A stretch of DNA of 64,000 nucleotides from Myotis daubentonii (GCF_963259705.1 NC_081844.1:35591341-35655340); one strand, 5' to 3'. Positions 45,169 through 56,686 are shown, numbered from the stretch's first letter. Notes: generated by a model not told the origin, from the sequence alone. Numbers and translations: made by a program.

Positions 45169-45881
45169 CAAGGGTGGGCAACCTTTTTGTGAGTGTGTGC
45201 CAAAACCAGCAAAATCTCTAACTCAGAATTCTTCTGCATGCCAACCCTAATTTTTTGAGAACATGTTACTCCTACTTGATATCTCTTAAGGTGTACATAT
45301 GTGAAGAACCTTGAAGAAATAATAAAATTCATTTGAGCGACAAAAACACAGTGTATGATGATAAAAAATACATTTATTTTTTAATGTATACATGTACACT
45401 ATTAGTCTGACAGAAAACTTTATGACTCCGTTTGATATCATCAGTGGGACTTTTGCTGCTGCATCACTGATGACAGAGATTTTTACATCAGATTTATATT
45501 TCGTGACCTTCAGAGATAGGCACGAGCTACTACTTTCATCTGTCAGGCTGCTCCTATTACGAGACTTAAAATTCATCACTGAGAATAAAGATTCACAAGT
45601 GTATGTGGATGAAACCAAAACACTGGTCGGATCTAGGAAGGCAGGGAGAGTTAAGGCAGAGGCATAGAAATTGCTCTTCCCCTCTCTTGTCAATCCATGT
45701 CTATGGTCTTTAAGATAACTTGTTATGTAAAATTATTTATTTATCTAAGATGCACCTACACTGAATTTATCTGAAAAATAAAAAAGTTGATATTAAGAAA
45801 AAAATTGTAAATGGAAGATTATAAGAGACGGTTTCGCGTGCCAGCAAAAGATACTGGCGTGCCAGGGGTTGCCCACCCCTG
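45169..45881 (-). mobile_element. hAT transposon remnant with a C-terminal transposase fragment
   Basis: Inverted termini: CAAGGGTGGGCAACC on the left, GGTTGCCCACCCCTG on the right. Flanks gcatagag / acatggag match at 6 of 8. It is 713 bp and internally deleted. A minus-strand frame within 45286-45693 encodes a peptide with CESLFSVMNF, NRSSLTDE and SSCLSLKVTKYKSDV, the conserved hAT C-terminal dimerisation motif found in hAT transposases and domesticated relatives. The catalytic domain is missing, and the frame ends in A/T-rich sequence, so it is a broken copy and not a gene. Confidence 0.8.
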
Positions 45882-46029
45882 ACATGGAGCCTAAAAGCCT
45901 GCCTAAACATCCTTGGTATCCTTTATGGTTCAGTAAGAATAAAGCATGTTTGAACCAGTCTCCCAGTTATCCAAACTCAAATTTTAGCTTTATTTCCTAT
46001 ATTTTTTATTATGGAAAATTATATAGAAA

Positions 46030-47291
46030 CTAGAGGCCCGGTGCACAAAAATTTGTGCACTGGGGGGGGAGGGGAGGTCCCTCAGCCCGGCCTGTGCTCT
46101 CTCACAGTCTGGGACCCCTCGGGAGATAACCACCTGCGGGCTTAGGCCTGCTCCCGGGTGGCAGAGGGCAGGCCCAATCCCTAGGTGCAGCCCCTGGTTG
46201 GGCTCAGAGCAGGGCCGATTGGGGAATTGGGGCCCCACCCCCTGTCATGCACAGAGCAGGGCGGATTGGAAGGTTGCGATGCCACCCTCAGTCACGCTCA
46301 GGGTAGGGCCAATTGGGGGGTGGGGCACCGTCCCCTGTCACACTCAAGGCAGGGTCGATGGGGAGGTTGCGGCGCCGCCCCCTGTCACACTCAAGGCAGG
46401 GTCGATGGGGAGGTTGCGGCGCTGCCCCCATCACACACAGAGCAGGGCCCATCAGGGGGTTGAGGCACCGCCCTCTATCACCCACAGAGCAGGGCCGATC
46501 AGGGGGTTGGGGTGCCGCCACTCTCACACTCAGGGCAGGGCCGATGGGGAGGTTATGGCTCTACCCCATCACACACAGAGCAGGGCCCGTGGGGGGGGGG
46601 GTTGGGGAGCTCCCCCCTATCAGGCACAGAGCAGGGCTGCTCAGGGGGTTGGGGCCCTGCCCCCTGTCACACACAGAGCTGCAGGGCGATCAGGGGGTTT
46701 GGGCGCTGCCCCCTGTCACGCTGATCCCGGTGCCGGGAGGCATATTACCCTTTTACTATATAGGGTAGAGGCCTGGTGCATGGGTGGGCCCGGCTGGTTT
46801 GCCCTGAAGGGTGTCCTGGATCAGGGTGGGGGTCCCCACTGGGGTGCCTGGCCAGTCTGGGTGAGGGGCTGAGGGCTGTTTTCAGGCTGGGAGTGACTGA
46901 AGTTCCCAACTGCTCCTTTTTTTCTTTTTTCTTTTTTAATTCTGGGCAAGCTTTAGCTTGAGGCTTGGCTCCAGCTCTTAGGCCTCCGCGGCTGAAAGTA
47001 GGTTTCTGGCCTTTGCTTACAATGTTGCGAATCTGCTGGCTGAAGTCCGGCGGTATTTGTTACAATGTTTCTTAAACTGCCCGCTCAGAAGCCTACAGCC
47101 GCAGGCGGGGAAAGTTGGTTTCCTCCAACGATCCTCCGTCACTGAGGCAAGCAAGCCTCATGTTAGTTTCAAGCTGCCTGGCTGCCGGTCGCCATCTTGG
47201 CTGACAGTTAATTTGCATATCTCGCTGATTAGCCAATGAAAAGGGTAGCGGTCGTACGCCAATTACCATGTTTCTCTTTTATTAGTGTAGA
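46030..47291 (-). mobile_element. Composite Helitron, inverted copy 1
   Basis: Minus strand starts TCTACACTAATAAAAGAG and ends in a GTGCACAAATTTTTGTGCAC hairpin and CTAG. Host A is 46029 and T is 47292. It consists of two Helitron units: 46766-47291 (5' unit, ending in a relic 3' terminus GCACCAGGCCTCTA) and 46030-46765 (3' unit, starting CCCTATATAGTAAAAGGG). The same fusion occurs in the plus-strand copy at 47875-49082. Open frames across it reflect the G/C-rich minisatellite at 46199-46720 and are not genes. Confidence 0.9.
46199..46720. repeat. 47-bp minisatellite, about 11 units
   Basis: Degenerate units of the form cacagagcagggccgatcag + ggggttggggcgccgcc + ccctgtca. They start at roughly 46199, 46250, 46297, 46343, 46390, 46436, 46482, 46528 and onwards. 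Belongs to the composite Helitron. Confidence 0.9.
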
Positions 47292-47452
47292 TATAGATAG
47301 AATAGTATAATGAACGCCATATACCCATCATCCAATTTTAAAAATTATTAACTTGTAGCTAGTCTTGTTTCATTCATGACCTCACACCCAACTGGTTTAC
47401 TTAGAAGAAAGTCACAAGCACCATAATTTCATCCATAAATATTCCCTTTATA

Positions 47453-47874
47453 TCTATAGTAATAATAGTGGAATATGCAAATTGTCCAGAATGCTGTCAC
47501 AGTAACAGTAACTACCAGTATGCTGCATGGGGCGACCAAAAGACTGAACAGTAGGCTGCGTGGGGCAATCAGGCCAGCAGGGGGGCAGTTCGGGGTGACC
47601 AGGCTGGCAGGGGGGGGGGCAGTTAGGGGCAATCAGGCCAGCAGGCACAGGCGGTTAGGGGTGATCAGGCTGGCGATGGCGGGAGGGGGGCGCGCAGTTA
47701 GGGCGATCAGGCAGGCAGACACGTGAGCAGTTAGGAGCCAGCAGTCCCAGATTGTGAGAGGGATGTACGAATCCTGGTTTAGGCCCAATCCCGGGATCCT
47801 AGATTGGAGTGGGTGCAGGCTGGGCTAAGGGGACCCCCCTCCCCGTGCATGAATTTTGTGCACCAGGCCTCTAG
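47453..47874 (+). mobile_element. Non-autonomous Helitron abutting a second Helitron
   Basis: Starts TCTATAGTAATAATAGTGG after host A (47452) and ends CACCAGGCCTCTAG at 47874, where the next Helitron starts with no host base between. The ATGCAAAT octamer lies near 47475. The interior has gcgatcaggccagcaggsgg-type repeats like the element at 8021. Confidence 0.9.
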
Positions 47875-49082
47875 TCTACACTAATAAAAGAGAAACATGG
47901 TAATTGGCGTACGACCGCTACCCTTTTCATTGGCTAATCAGCGAGATATGCAAATTAACTGTCAGCCAAGATGGCGGCCGGCAGCCAGGCAGCTTGAAAC
48001 TAACACGAGGCTTGCTTGCCTCAGTGACGGAGGAAACCAACGTTCCCCGCCTGCGGCTGCAGGCCTCTGAGCCTGCAGTTTCAAACATTGTAACAAATAC
48101 CACCGGACTTCAGCCAGCAGATTTGCAACATTGTATGCAAAGGCCAGAAACCTACTTTCAGGAGCAGAGGCCTAAGAGCTGGAGCCAAGCCTCAAGCTAA
48201 AGCTGGCCCAGAATAAAATAAAAAAAAAGGAAAAAAGGAGCGTTTGGGAGTTCAGTCACCCCCAGCCTGAAAACAGCCCTCAGCCCCTCACCCAGGCTGG
48301 CCAGGCACCCCAGTGGGGACCCCCACCCTGATCCAGGGCACCCTTCAGGGCAAACGAGCTGGCACCCACCCATGCACCAGGCCTCTACCCTATATAGTAA
48401 AAGGGTACTATGCCTCCCAGCACCGGGATCAGCGTGACAGGGGGCAGCGCCCAAACCCCCTGATCGGCCCTGCTCTGTGTGTGACAGGGTGCGGCACCCC
48501 AACCGCCCCCCCCCCCCCCCGGGCCCTGCTCTGTATGTGATGGGGTAGAGCCATAACCTCCCCATCGGCCCTGCCCTGAGTGTGAGAGTGGCGGCACCCC
48601 AACCCCCTGATCGGCCCTGCTCTGTGGGTGATAGAGGGCAGTGCCCCAACCCCCCTATCGGACCTACTCTGTGAGTGACGGGGGGAGCTCCCCAACCCCC
48701 TGATGGGCCCTGCTCTGTGCATGTCAGGGTACGGAGCCCCAACCCCCGTGATGGGCCCTGCTCTGTGTGTGACAGGGGGCAGTGCCCCAACCCCCGGATT
48801 GGCCCTGCTCTGTGCGTGACAGGGGGTTGCGCCACAACCTCCCCATCAACCCTGCCTTGAGTGTGACAGGGGGCGGTGCCCCAACCCCCGGATTGGCCCT
48901 GCTCTGAGCCCGACCAGGGGCTGCACCTAGGGATTGGGCCTGCCCTCTGCCACCCGGGAGCAGGCCTAAGCCAGCAGGTCGTTATCTCCCGAGGGGTCCC
49001 AGACTGCTAGAGGGCACAGGCCGGGCTAAGGGACCCCCCTTTCCCCCCTGAGTGCACAAATTTTTGTGCACCGGGCCTCTAG
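47875..49082 (+). mobile_element. Composite Helitron, copy 2, inverted relative to copy 1
   Basis: Starts TCTACACTAATAAAAGAG and ends with hairpin GTGCACAAATTTTTGTGCAC (49052-49071), 11 nt, CTAG, then host T (49083). The 5' unit 47875-48387 contains a G/C-rich segment with AAGATGGCGGC (47968-47978), reading like a captured promoter or first exon. The 3' unit 48388-49082 starts CCCTATATAGTAAAAGGG and contains the 47-bp minisatellite (about 48435-48915). No Rep/helicase frame. Confidence 0.9.
48435..48915. repeat. 47-bp minisatellite, complementary copy
   Basis: Same degenerate unit as at 46199-46720, on the other strand (ccctgatcggccctgctctg + tgtgtgacaggggg). About ten units. Confidence 0.88.
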
Positions 49083-50428
49083 TATATCTATAAAGTAAGG
49101 ACTCTGAAAATATATCAACGCCATACCTTTATCACTTCCTCAGTATCATCAAATACCCAATTATGTTCAAATTACTCTGAGCACTTCACATATTTTTTAT
49201 AGTTGACTTTTCAAATCAGGATTCATGCATTGCATTCAAGTAATGTCTTTTAAAGTCTCTTTTAATTTATAATTTCTCCTTTCCTTTTCCCTTTCCCTTT
49301 TTTCTTATAATATGTTTGTCCTGTAGAGTTTTCCATAGTCTTTAGTTTACTGATTTCATCCCTGTGGTATTTACCATGTTCCTCTGTCTCCTTTTTTGAC
49401 TTTTTTTTTTTTTTTTTTTTTTTTGGTGGAATGGTGGGGGAGAACATTTCATAGGCACATAATATCTAGTTGTCATTCTGTAATTTTAGATCAATTTCCT
49501 AGATCAATAATTTTATTAGGGGTTTGCAAAATGATGATATTCTATCTTCATTTCGAAGCTGGAATTCTTATAAACAGAAACTTCCTATTACTACTAGATG
49601 TACAGTTTGTATGAGAAAGATAAGATAAATACCTGATCATACTCTTTTATTAGTTTTTAGGATAAGTTGATTCCCAAACAATCTCTAAAGGTGATTTTTT
49701 TTTAAAGCATCTTATGAATGCATGTATTTTTAACATATTTGATATGTTTCAATCTGTTACAGTTATTATTCTTATTGGGGCTCAACCTATGCCATCTTTG
49801 GTAGTGGGAGCCTCTTTAAGGTAGCTCCTGAGTGTTTTTTACAGTACTCTAGTGGTTTCTAATAGCTTTCTTGCCATAATTCAAATTCATTTCATAAAAT
49901 TCTGCCTCAAATCTTTGTTAATAAATAAATTTTAAGTAAATTTAATGACTTAGTTGGTTTTATTAAAGAATTCATGAATAGGGCATCATCTTCTCTAGCA
50001 AGCAGATAAGGTCGGCAGGGGGGTTAGTGAGGGGTTATACAAGATGGAAGGCTTTTATAGTAAGGAGGGCAAAGCAAGGAAGTTATCAGCAAGGAAAAAT
50101 GAAAGTTAATTGGAGGAAAGTAAGTGTTAATAGGTGATTATGGCTTCTCATTGCTTGAGTTTCAGTATTTTCATTGGATGGGCAAGAAGAAAACCTCCTG
50201 CTGGAATAGTAAAGTAGACGTACTTCCTGTGCAAGTACCCTTTTTCCGATTGGTTGGGATCTATAACTGAATTAATTGACTCTGTAATTGAGTCTTCCTG
50301 TTTGGACTAATTGGCAGCGATGAGTGATAATAGCTTGAGAGTTCCCTCTAATAGATCTTCCCAACCCCAATTTTAATTGAGGTTTCCTTTATTAATTTTC
50401 ACACCATGAATCATCAGTTTATCTAGGG

Positions 50429-50643
50429 CAGCCGTGGGCAAACTACGGCCCGCGGGCCGGATCCGGCCCATTTGAAATGAATAAAACTAAAAAAAAAAAA
50501 GACCATACCGTTTTATGTAATGATGTTTACTTTGAATTTATATTAGTTCACACAAACACTCCATCCATGCTTTTGTTCCCGGCCCTCCGGTCCAGTTTAA
50601 GAACCCATTGTGGCCCTCGAGTCAAAAAGTTTGCCCACCCCTG
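50429..50643 (+). mobile_element. hAT MITE (CAGCCGTGGGCAAACT family), uninterrupted
   Basis: Starts CAGCCGTGGGCAAACTACGG and ends GTTTGCCCACCCCTG. Flanks atctaggg / atagggag are only partly conserved. It provides the empty-site sequence (tgtaatgatgtttac, 50515-50529) for the Helitron insertion at 6170. Confidence 0.9.
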
Positions 50644-51329
50644 ATAGGGAGTACTGATTCCTTTTAGTTGGAAATGATATTTAGAGACCACTATCTGGGT
50701 GCTAACCCTATTGAATACTAGATTAATCATTTTTAGGCCTTTTCATGGACAGAGCCAGGAAATAATTTTTTTAAGGAAGTACATCATAAGTTTGTGCAGA
50801 TACTTTGAATTCAAATAACATTGCAGAGTTTTTATTTAAATTTAATTTTGTTTTTTATACTGAAGTGTTATTATAGACATACATTGTAATATTTCAGAAT
50901 AATTTCATTATTATTACAGTATGATTACTGAAAGCAGTTTTAATATTTTTGTGTGCTTCTTTTTGCTTACGGATATCTTTCACCAAGGATATACAGTCAA
51001 ATACTGTGTTTTAAAGTTACTTAAATACTTCTCTTTGTTGTTAAACTCAATACACAGATTAATGTTTCATTTGATTTTGAGGAACAACCTAGCAATTTTT
51101 TTGGTTTAAATTTATTTTATAATGTTTTAAAACTTTAGAGCAAAGTACATTCTGAGAAGTCTAGTCTCTGACCTTTTCCTTTAAAAATGTTTATACTTCC
51201 TTTAAAAATGTAAATATAATATTTATTTAAAATGTTTTTATAATATTTATCTATATCTGTATATTCTTTCACCTTTCTTTGATATAATGTCATACTGTTT
51301 GTTTTTACTACTTTACTTTTTCACTTAAT

Positions 51330-52100
51330 ATGTACTAAATATTTCTTAGTAGTATTTACAGATATTACTCAAAAATATTTTATAATTGTGGCAAAATTTA
51401 CATGGCATTAAACTTACCATTTCAACCATTTTTAAATGTATAGTTCAGTGGCATGAAGTACATTCACCTGTTAATGTAATCATCACAAATAACCTTCTCC
51501 TATACTTTTTCATTTTCCAAACTGAAACTCTGTACCCATTAAACAATAATCTTTCATTATTCTGTCCTCCAAGTCCCTGACAACCACCATTCTACTTTCT
51601 TTCTGAATTAGACTGCTGTAGGTACCTCATATAAGTGGTATCATACAATATTTGTATTTTTGTGACTGGCTTTTTTCACTTAGTATATAATGTCTTCAAG
51701 GGTCATCCATGTAGCATGTGTCAGAATTTTCTTTTTAAGGCTGAATAATACTCCATTGTATGTATATACCACACATTTAGTTTATTCATTCATCTGTCAG
51801 ACACTTGGGTTGCTTGTACCTTTTGACTATTGTAAATAATGATGCCATGAACATGGTTGTACAAATATCAGTTCCAATTTCTGCTTTCAATTTTTGCGGG
51901 GGGGGAGGCCACAATACTGTTTTCCATAGCAACTGCTCCATTTTTTTTTTCTTTCTACAGCTGCTCCATTTTATATACCAGCAGTGCAAAGGGTTCCAAT
52001 TTCTCCACATCCTCACCAACACTAGTTATGTATTTTTTTCCTGGATAATAGTTATCCTAATAGGTGTGAGGTTGTCTTCATTTTTTAAAATTCAGTTCTT
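51330..52100 (-). mobile_element. Old L1 3' end, antisense
   Basis: Antisense L1 landmarks: ggcattaaacttaccatttc, gggtcatccatgtagcatg, gctgaataatactccattg, and cacatcctcaccaacac. Confidence 0.7.
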
Positions 52101-53139
52101 ACTGAAGGATTGTTTGCTGCTTTTTTGCTATTGAAAGCAGAGCCTGTCCTATTCATCTTTGTATACCCTGTACCTAACAGTACCTCACACATAGTAACTG
52201 CTAAATATATATTTTAATGAATTAATGAAATTTATAAACTGTGAATTTCATAAGAGGTGGTAGTATTCATGGTTATGGTTATGATGCTGTATCTAACCAC
52301 TTAATCTCCAGGAGTGGTAGATAGTAGTAGTATCCTTGGTTAGGATGGTAGTAATGGTAATTCTAACACGAAGGATATCATTTAGCATTTAACCTGTGAA
52401 CATTAGTTTTTTACTTTGCCCCCCTGCCCATTTTTGGGTCTTTACTTGATGCTTTCAACATACATATTTACACTTATAAGTGGTGTATGTAATTAAGCTA
52501 AGGAAAAAACAACCAAATTTTCACATCCCTAGACCTTTCATGTTCCTTCTGCCTTAATACTCTCTTCTCCGTCTTTCCCTGTCAAAATTCTAAGTTGTAC
52601 TTAATAGATTAATAAGTAGAAAAAAAGTAAGGTTAGTTAACAAAACATTATGTATGGTATCATCCTGCTTTGGTTGAAAAAAAAAAAGTATGTTCATCTG
52701 GAAGGTTTTTCCCCAAGGCTAGCAGTGGTTGTTCCTGAATTAGTACAGTTTATTTGTGTTTTTTGTGTTCTTCATTTAATGTTCTTTTTTTCTGGTTTTC
52801 AGTAAGAAACACATTGTGCTTTTAAAATTAGTACAGAAACTTTATTGTTAAAAGCTCAAGGGTCCTTTTTGGTTTAGCACCCAGTTGCAGTGCCTAAGAC
52901 TTAAGTATTTATTACAGATATTTTGATTTAATGACTGAAACTTAAGGAAGAATTTGGTAAATCCATAAAGGCATAAAGTGCTCAGGGGATTCAAAAGAGA
53001 AGACTCATCAGTTGCAGATGATATGTGAATTGGCCCTGAAAGACAGTTTTTTGTGTGTGTGTGTGTGTGTGTGTTTAGGGAATGGCATAATATACACCTA
53101 TGTACCAGTAATTATTAACATTTTATGGACAGTCTTTTT

Positions 53140-53361
53140 TTTTTTTTTTAAATATATTTTTATTGATTTCAGAGAGGAAGGGAGAGGGAGAGAGAGATAG
53201 AAACATCAATGATGAAAGAGAATCATTGATCAGCTGCCTCTGCATGCCCCACACTGGGGATCGAGCCCACAACCCGGGCATGTGCCCTTGACTGGAATCG
53301 AACCTAGGACCCTTGAGTCCCCAGGTCAACGTTCTATCCACTAAGCCAAACCAGCTAGGGC
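53140..53361 (-). mobile_element. VES SINE
   Basis: Minus strand starts GCCCTAGCTGGTTTGGCTTAG. A perfect 14-bp duplication tggacagtcttttt lies at 53126-53139 and 53362-53375. Confidence 0.95.
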
Positions 53362-54859
53362 TGGACAGTCTTTTTGGAAACCGAATTTCTTTGATTATAT
53401 GCTTGAAATTCATGATTTATATCTTTAGAATACATGCATTATCCAGCAGATTTACTACTCTTACTGTCTTTTGTTTAGGTTAATAAGGTGGTTTTTCCCT
53501 AAGCAAACAACAATTTAGTGAGTTGGCTTAAGAAGCGTATTGTGTGACAGGGAAACCAGCCAGAATTAAGAAGCTTCTAAATTGAAAAATGTACACATGA
53601 GTAGTGGAGAATTAATTGCATTTAGTTACTTCTGACTTTAGGGGGAAAATAGCAGCTTTTAAAATTTCTAATTGATTTTCTTGTGCGACAAATCACTTTA
53701 AAGGAATACCTTTTAAAAACTTGTATTCAATTAACTTATTAATATTAAGTGTGGTGAAATTTGATTTTTAAAGTTTCACTTTTTGAGACCGACCGTACTT
53801 AATAATTGTTTATGATATTTGAAGTATTAAAGTTTACTTCCTAAAGGTCTGCTTTGGGGACACCCCTTTGACTTAAGAAGATAAATATATTCCTGTGATA
53901 ATGGCGTATTTCTGCAAACCAACTCACTAAAAGACTATTGGAAAGCATTTAATGTGCTCAATGAGATATTTAAAAATATTAGGATTTGTAAAGGAAATCT
54001 GTTGGGCTTAAAGGTGTTTTAGAAACCTAGATTTTTTTATATACAAAGTAATTATTAAAGTTTTGGATTTTTTATCATTAGGACTTTTATTGTTACAAAA
54101 AAATTTTAAAGGTATATGTAATCACTTAAACTTATTCTAAACAATTGTTTTTTAATTTCTTTTTCTAATTTGGATCTGAAATAGAATTGAATACTATTTT
54201 TGAATTTTCAAGGCCATTCCACAATTGGCTTCACATTTCGTGAATTTAGTCATAATATTCCCAAACCCAGTAGGATACTATTTCTATGGTTACCAGACCT
54301 TTGTAGAGTGACTGAGATTGGAATTCTGATTCTCATGAGTCAAATTTTGGCCTTTGACTCTGTCCCTTTCTCACATCCCTTGCTAAGCTTCTGCTGTTGC
54401 TATGCTTGAAGGCTTGTCGGCTAGCAGGTTCCTATGGTAACAGGAATGGAAATTTGAAAGAAGAAAGAGATTGGGAGCACAGAGGCTTGGTTGATTTGAA
54501 TTTGAACAAAGAATGGTAGGATCCACGTTGTGTACCTTTGTTGTAGAAATCAGAAATTTAATTTTAGAAAGTTACTTTTCAGTTTGTAAACTTCCTATAC
54601 TTGGTCTTAATTTAGTGAACAGAAGTAGTACTGTTTTAAGGAAGTACTCAGTAAGAATCTTAAAATTTAATCAGATAAAGATCCTTTTTCTACTTCATAG
54701 TGCTTTAATAGTATAACTTATTTTACATACTTGTTCCCAACTCTACAGTATTCAGGCTACCTCATTAAATTTTTATTTTGTTGAGATTAAAAATTGTTAG
54801 GGTTAAAGTCAAGGCAATTTGCTTGTTTGAAAAATATTAATATTTTTATTTTTATATAA

Positions 54860-55330
54860 CAGCTTTTTGGGGTATAGTTTGTATACAATAAACTGCACCC
54901 ATTTACAGTGTTCAATTCAATGAGTTTTAAGAGATGTATATATATATACCCATGAAACCATCAAGATATAGAGCATTTCCATCACCTCAAAATTCTCCTT
55001 GTGTCCCTTTGTAGTCCACACCCTGTTGACTCCCTGTTCCAAACAACAACAGATCTGCTTTCTGTCACTATGGATTACTTTAATTTTCTAGAGTTTTATT
55101 TAAATGTAGTCATATAGTATCTACTTTTTTATGTCTGGTTTCTCTCACCCAGCATAATGATATTGAGATTTATCCATGTTTTGTTTTGCTTTTTAAGAGT
55201 CTCATGCTCTACTGACTGAGCTAGCCGGGCTGTTTTGCTTTTTAAAACATAATTTCCATTGACTTTCTTTCTCACTTGGCATTTGAGAACAGGGACTTTA
55301 ACAGGTTTCTTCATGTCCATCAAATAGGCC
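54860..55330 (-). mobile_element. Old L1 3' end, antisense, hit by a tRNA-half insertion
   Basis: ggggtatagtttgtatacaa, gtgttcaattcaatgagttt and ctcacccagcataatgatat are antisense L1 3' text. 55197-55230 interrupts it. Confidence 0.6.
55197..55230 (-). pseudogene. Retroposed 5' half of tRNA-Lys
   Basis: On the minus strand the 34-nt insert starts GCCCGGCTAGCTCAG and ends GCATGAGACTC. This corresponds to nucleotides 1-34 of tRNA-Lys(CTT), one mismatch from the form I remember, and it stops inside the anticodon loop. A perfect 15-bp duplication tgttttgctttttaa flanks it (55182-55196 and 55231-55245), and no poly-A tail follows. It is a tailless retropseudogene of a tRNA half, not a SINE head, because the acceptor stem and D arm match tRNA-Lys and not VES. 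Confidence 0.85.
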
Positions 55331-55484
55331 TTCTTCAGTTCTATTAATTTGCAACGCTTCAGTAATCCCCTTGAAAGTTATTATTTACTGGGTTCTGTAT
55401 GCTATTTTATGTATTATTTATGTATTATTAAAGCTATTTTACAGAGGAGAAAACTAAAGTTTAGAGAGATTATATAGAACAGAT

Positions 55485-56010
55485 TGGTTAAGCTCAAGGG
55501 CTTTGGATTAGAATGCCATGGTTTGACTCTCAGCTCTTTGCCGCTGTGTGATCTTGGGCAAATTACTTAACTTTCTATGCCTCATTTTCTTCACATGTAT
55601 TATAAAATGGGATTAATATTTATAGTACCTACCTTTTTTTTTTTAGTTAATCCTCACTTGAGGGTATTTTTTTCCATTGATTTTTAGAGTGAGTGGAAGT
55701 GAGGGAAGAAGGGAGTGGGAAGAGAGAGAGAGGGAGAGGAACATGGATGTGAAAGAGACACATCAGTTGGTTGCCTCCCACACATGCCCCAACTGGGGCC
55801 AGGAATCGAACCTGCTACCCAGGTATGTGCCTTGACTGGGAATCAAACCCTAGATCCTTCTGTGCATCGGTCGATGCTCTAAATCGCTGAGCCTCACCAG
55901 CCAGGGCCGTAGTACCTCCTTTATGAGATTGTTGAGAGGGTTAATGAGATAATGTGTGTAAGGCACTTAGAACACTGCCTGGCCTATACTGACTGTCAGT
56001 AAATGCTAGC
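55485..56010 (+). mobile_element. MIR SINE split by a tRNA-derived SINE
   Basis: gggctttggattagaatgcc, then gctgtgtgatcttgggcaaa on the left; gaacactgcctggcctatac and cagtaaatgctagctgag on the right of the SINE at 55637-55909. Confidence 0.8.
55637..55909 (-). mobile_element. tRNA-derived SINE, older bat subfamily
   Basis: Minus strand starts GGCCCTGGCTGGTGAGGCTC. The distal tail is the complement of ttccattgatttttagagtg. The duplication tagtacctmcctt lies at about 55623-55636 and 55910-55921, inside a MIR. Confidence 0.87.
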
Positions 56011-56236
56011 TGAGATATGACACAAGGTACTTGTAGTTAATAAGTGATAGAAGAATAAACTTAATAGCTTTAGACTCAGTGCAAGCAATGCAAAGTGTCA
56101 CTCAAATCAATTTTATAGTTCATGATGGAGCTCACAGATGGAGGTTAACAATATTGCATTTGTTAGTATTTTATGTATTACTTAGTACCAAGCAAGTTTG
56201 AGACTTGCTTAAAACATACATATGCATATACATATG

Positions 56237-56238
<2 letters not shown>

Positions 56239-56278
<40 letters not shown>
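56239..56278. repeat. (CA)n microsatellite
   Basis: About 20 uninterrupted AC units. Confidence 0.97.
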
Positions 56279-56279
<1 letters not shown>

Positions 56280-56410
56280 AGCATGTGACCATAATATATT
56301 TTTTAACTTTGATTTTAAAATAATTATAGACTCACAGGACACTGCAAAATAGTATAGGAGATTCTGTGTACTCTACCTAGTTCCCCCGATCTTACTATCT
56401 TATATAACTA

Positions 56411-56686
56411 CTAGAAGCCCAGCGTGTGAAATCACGCAGCCCCGCCCACCCGCACACACCTTGTTGCACTCACCCGGCGGCTGCCAGGCACCCGGGACCC
56501 GGGCTGCTTTGCTCCGGCTACTGCCAGGCACCCACCCGGGACCCGGACTGCTTGGCTCCAGCCACCACCGCCAGGCACCTAGAACCAGGGCTGCTTTGCT
56601 CCGGCCACTGCCGCCACCCACCCGGTTCTCTGTGGTTCCCCATCCAGTCGTTGGTCTTTATGGCCACAGGCCTTTTATAATATAGA
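56411..56686 (-). mobile_element. Short Helitron, 3' member of a head-to-tail pair
   Basis: Minus strand starts TCTATATTATAAAAGGCC and ends in hairpin GCGTGATTTCACACGC followed by CTAG. Host A is at 56410. The interior is a G/C-rich degenerate repeat (gccaggcacccgggacccgg type). Confidence 0.88.

Noticed and set aside
46198..46872. 224-codon frame, and the 212-codon minus frame at 48197-48835, with repeated HTQSRA-like peptides
   Set aside because: They are translations of the 47-bp minisatellite inside Helitrons; the same repeat reads open in several frames.
55197..55230. Truncated VES SINE head or functional tRNA gene
   Set aside because: The head matches tRNA-Lys and not VES, and the 3' half of the tRNA, including the B box, is absent.
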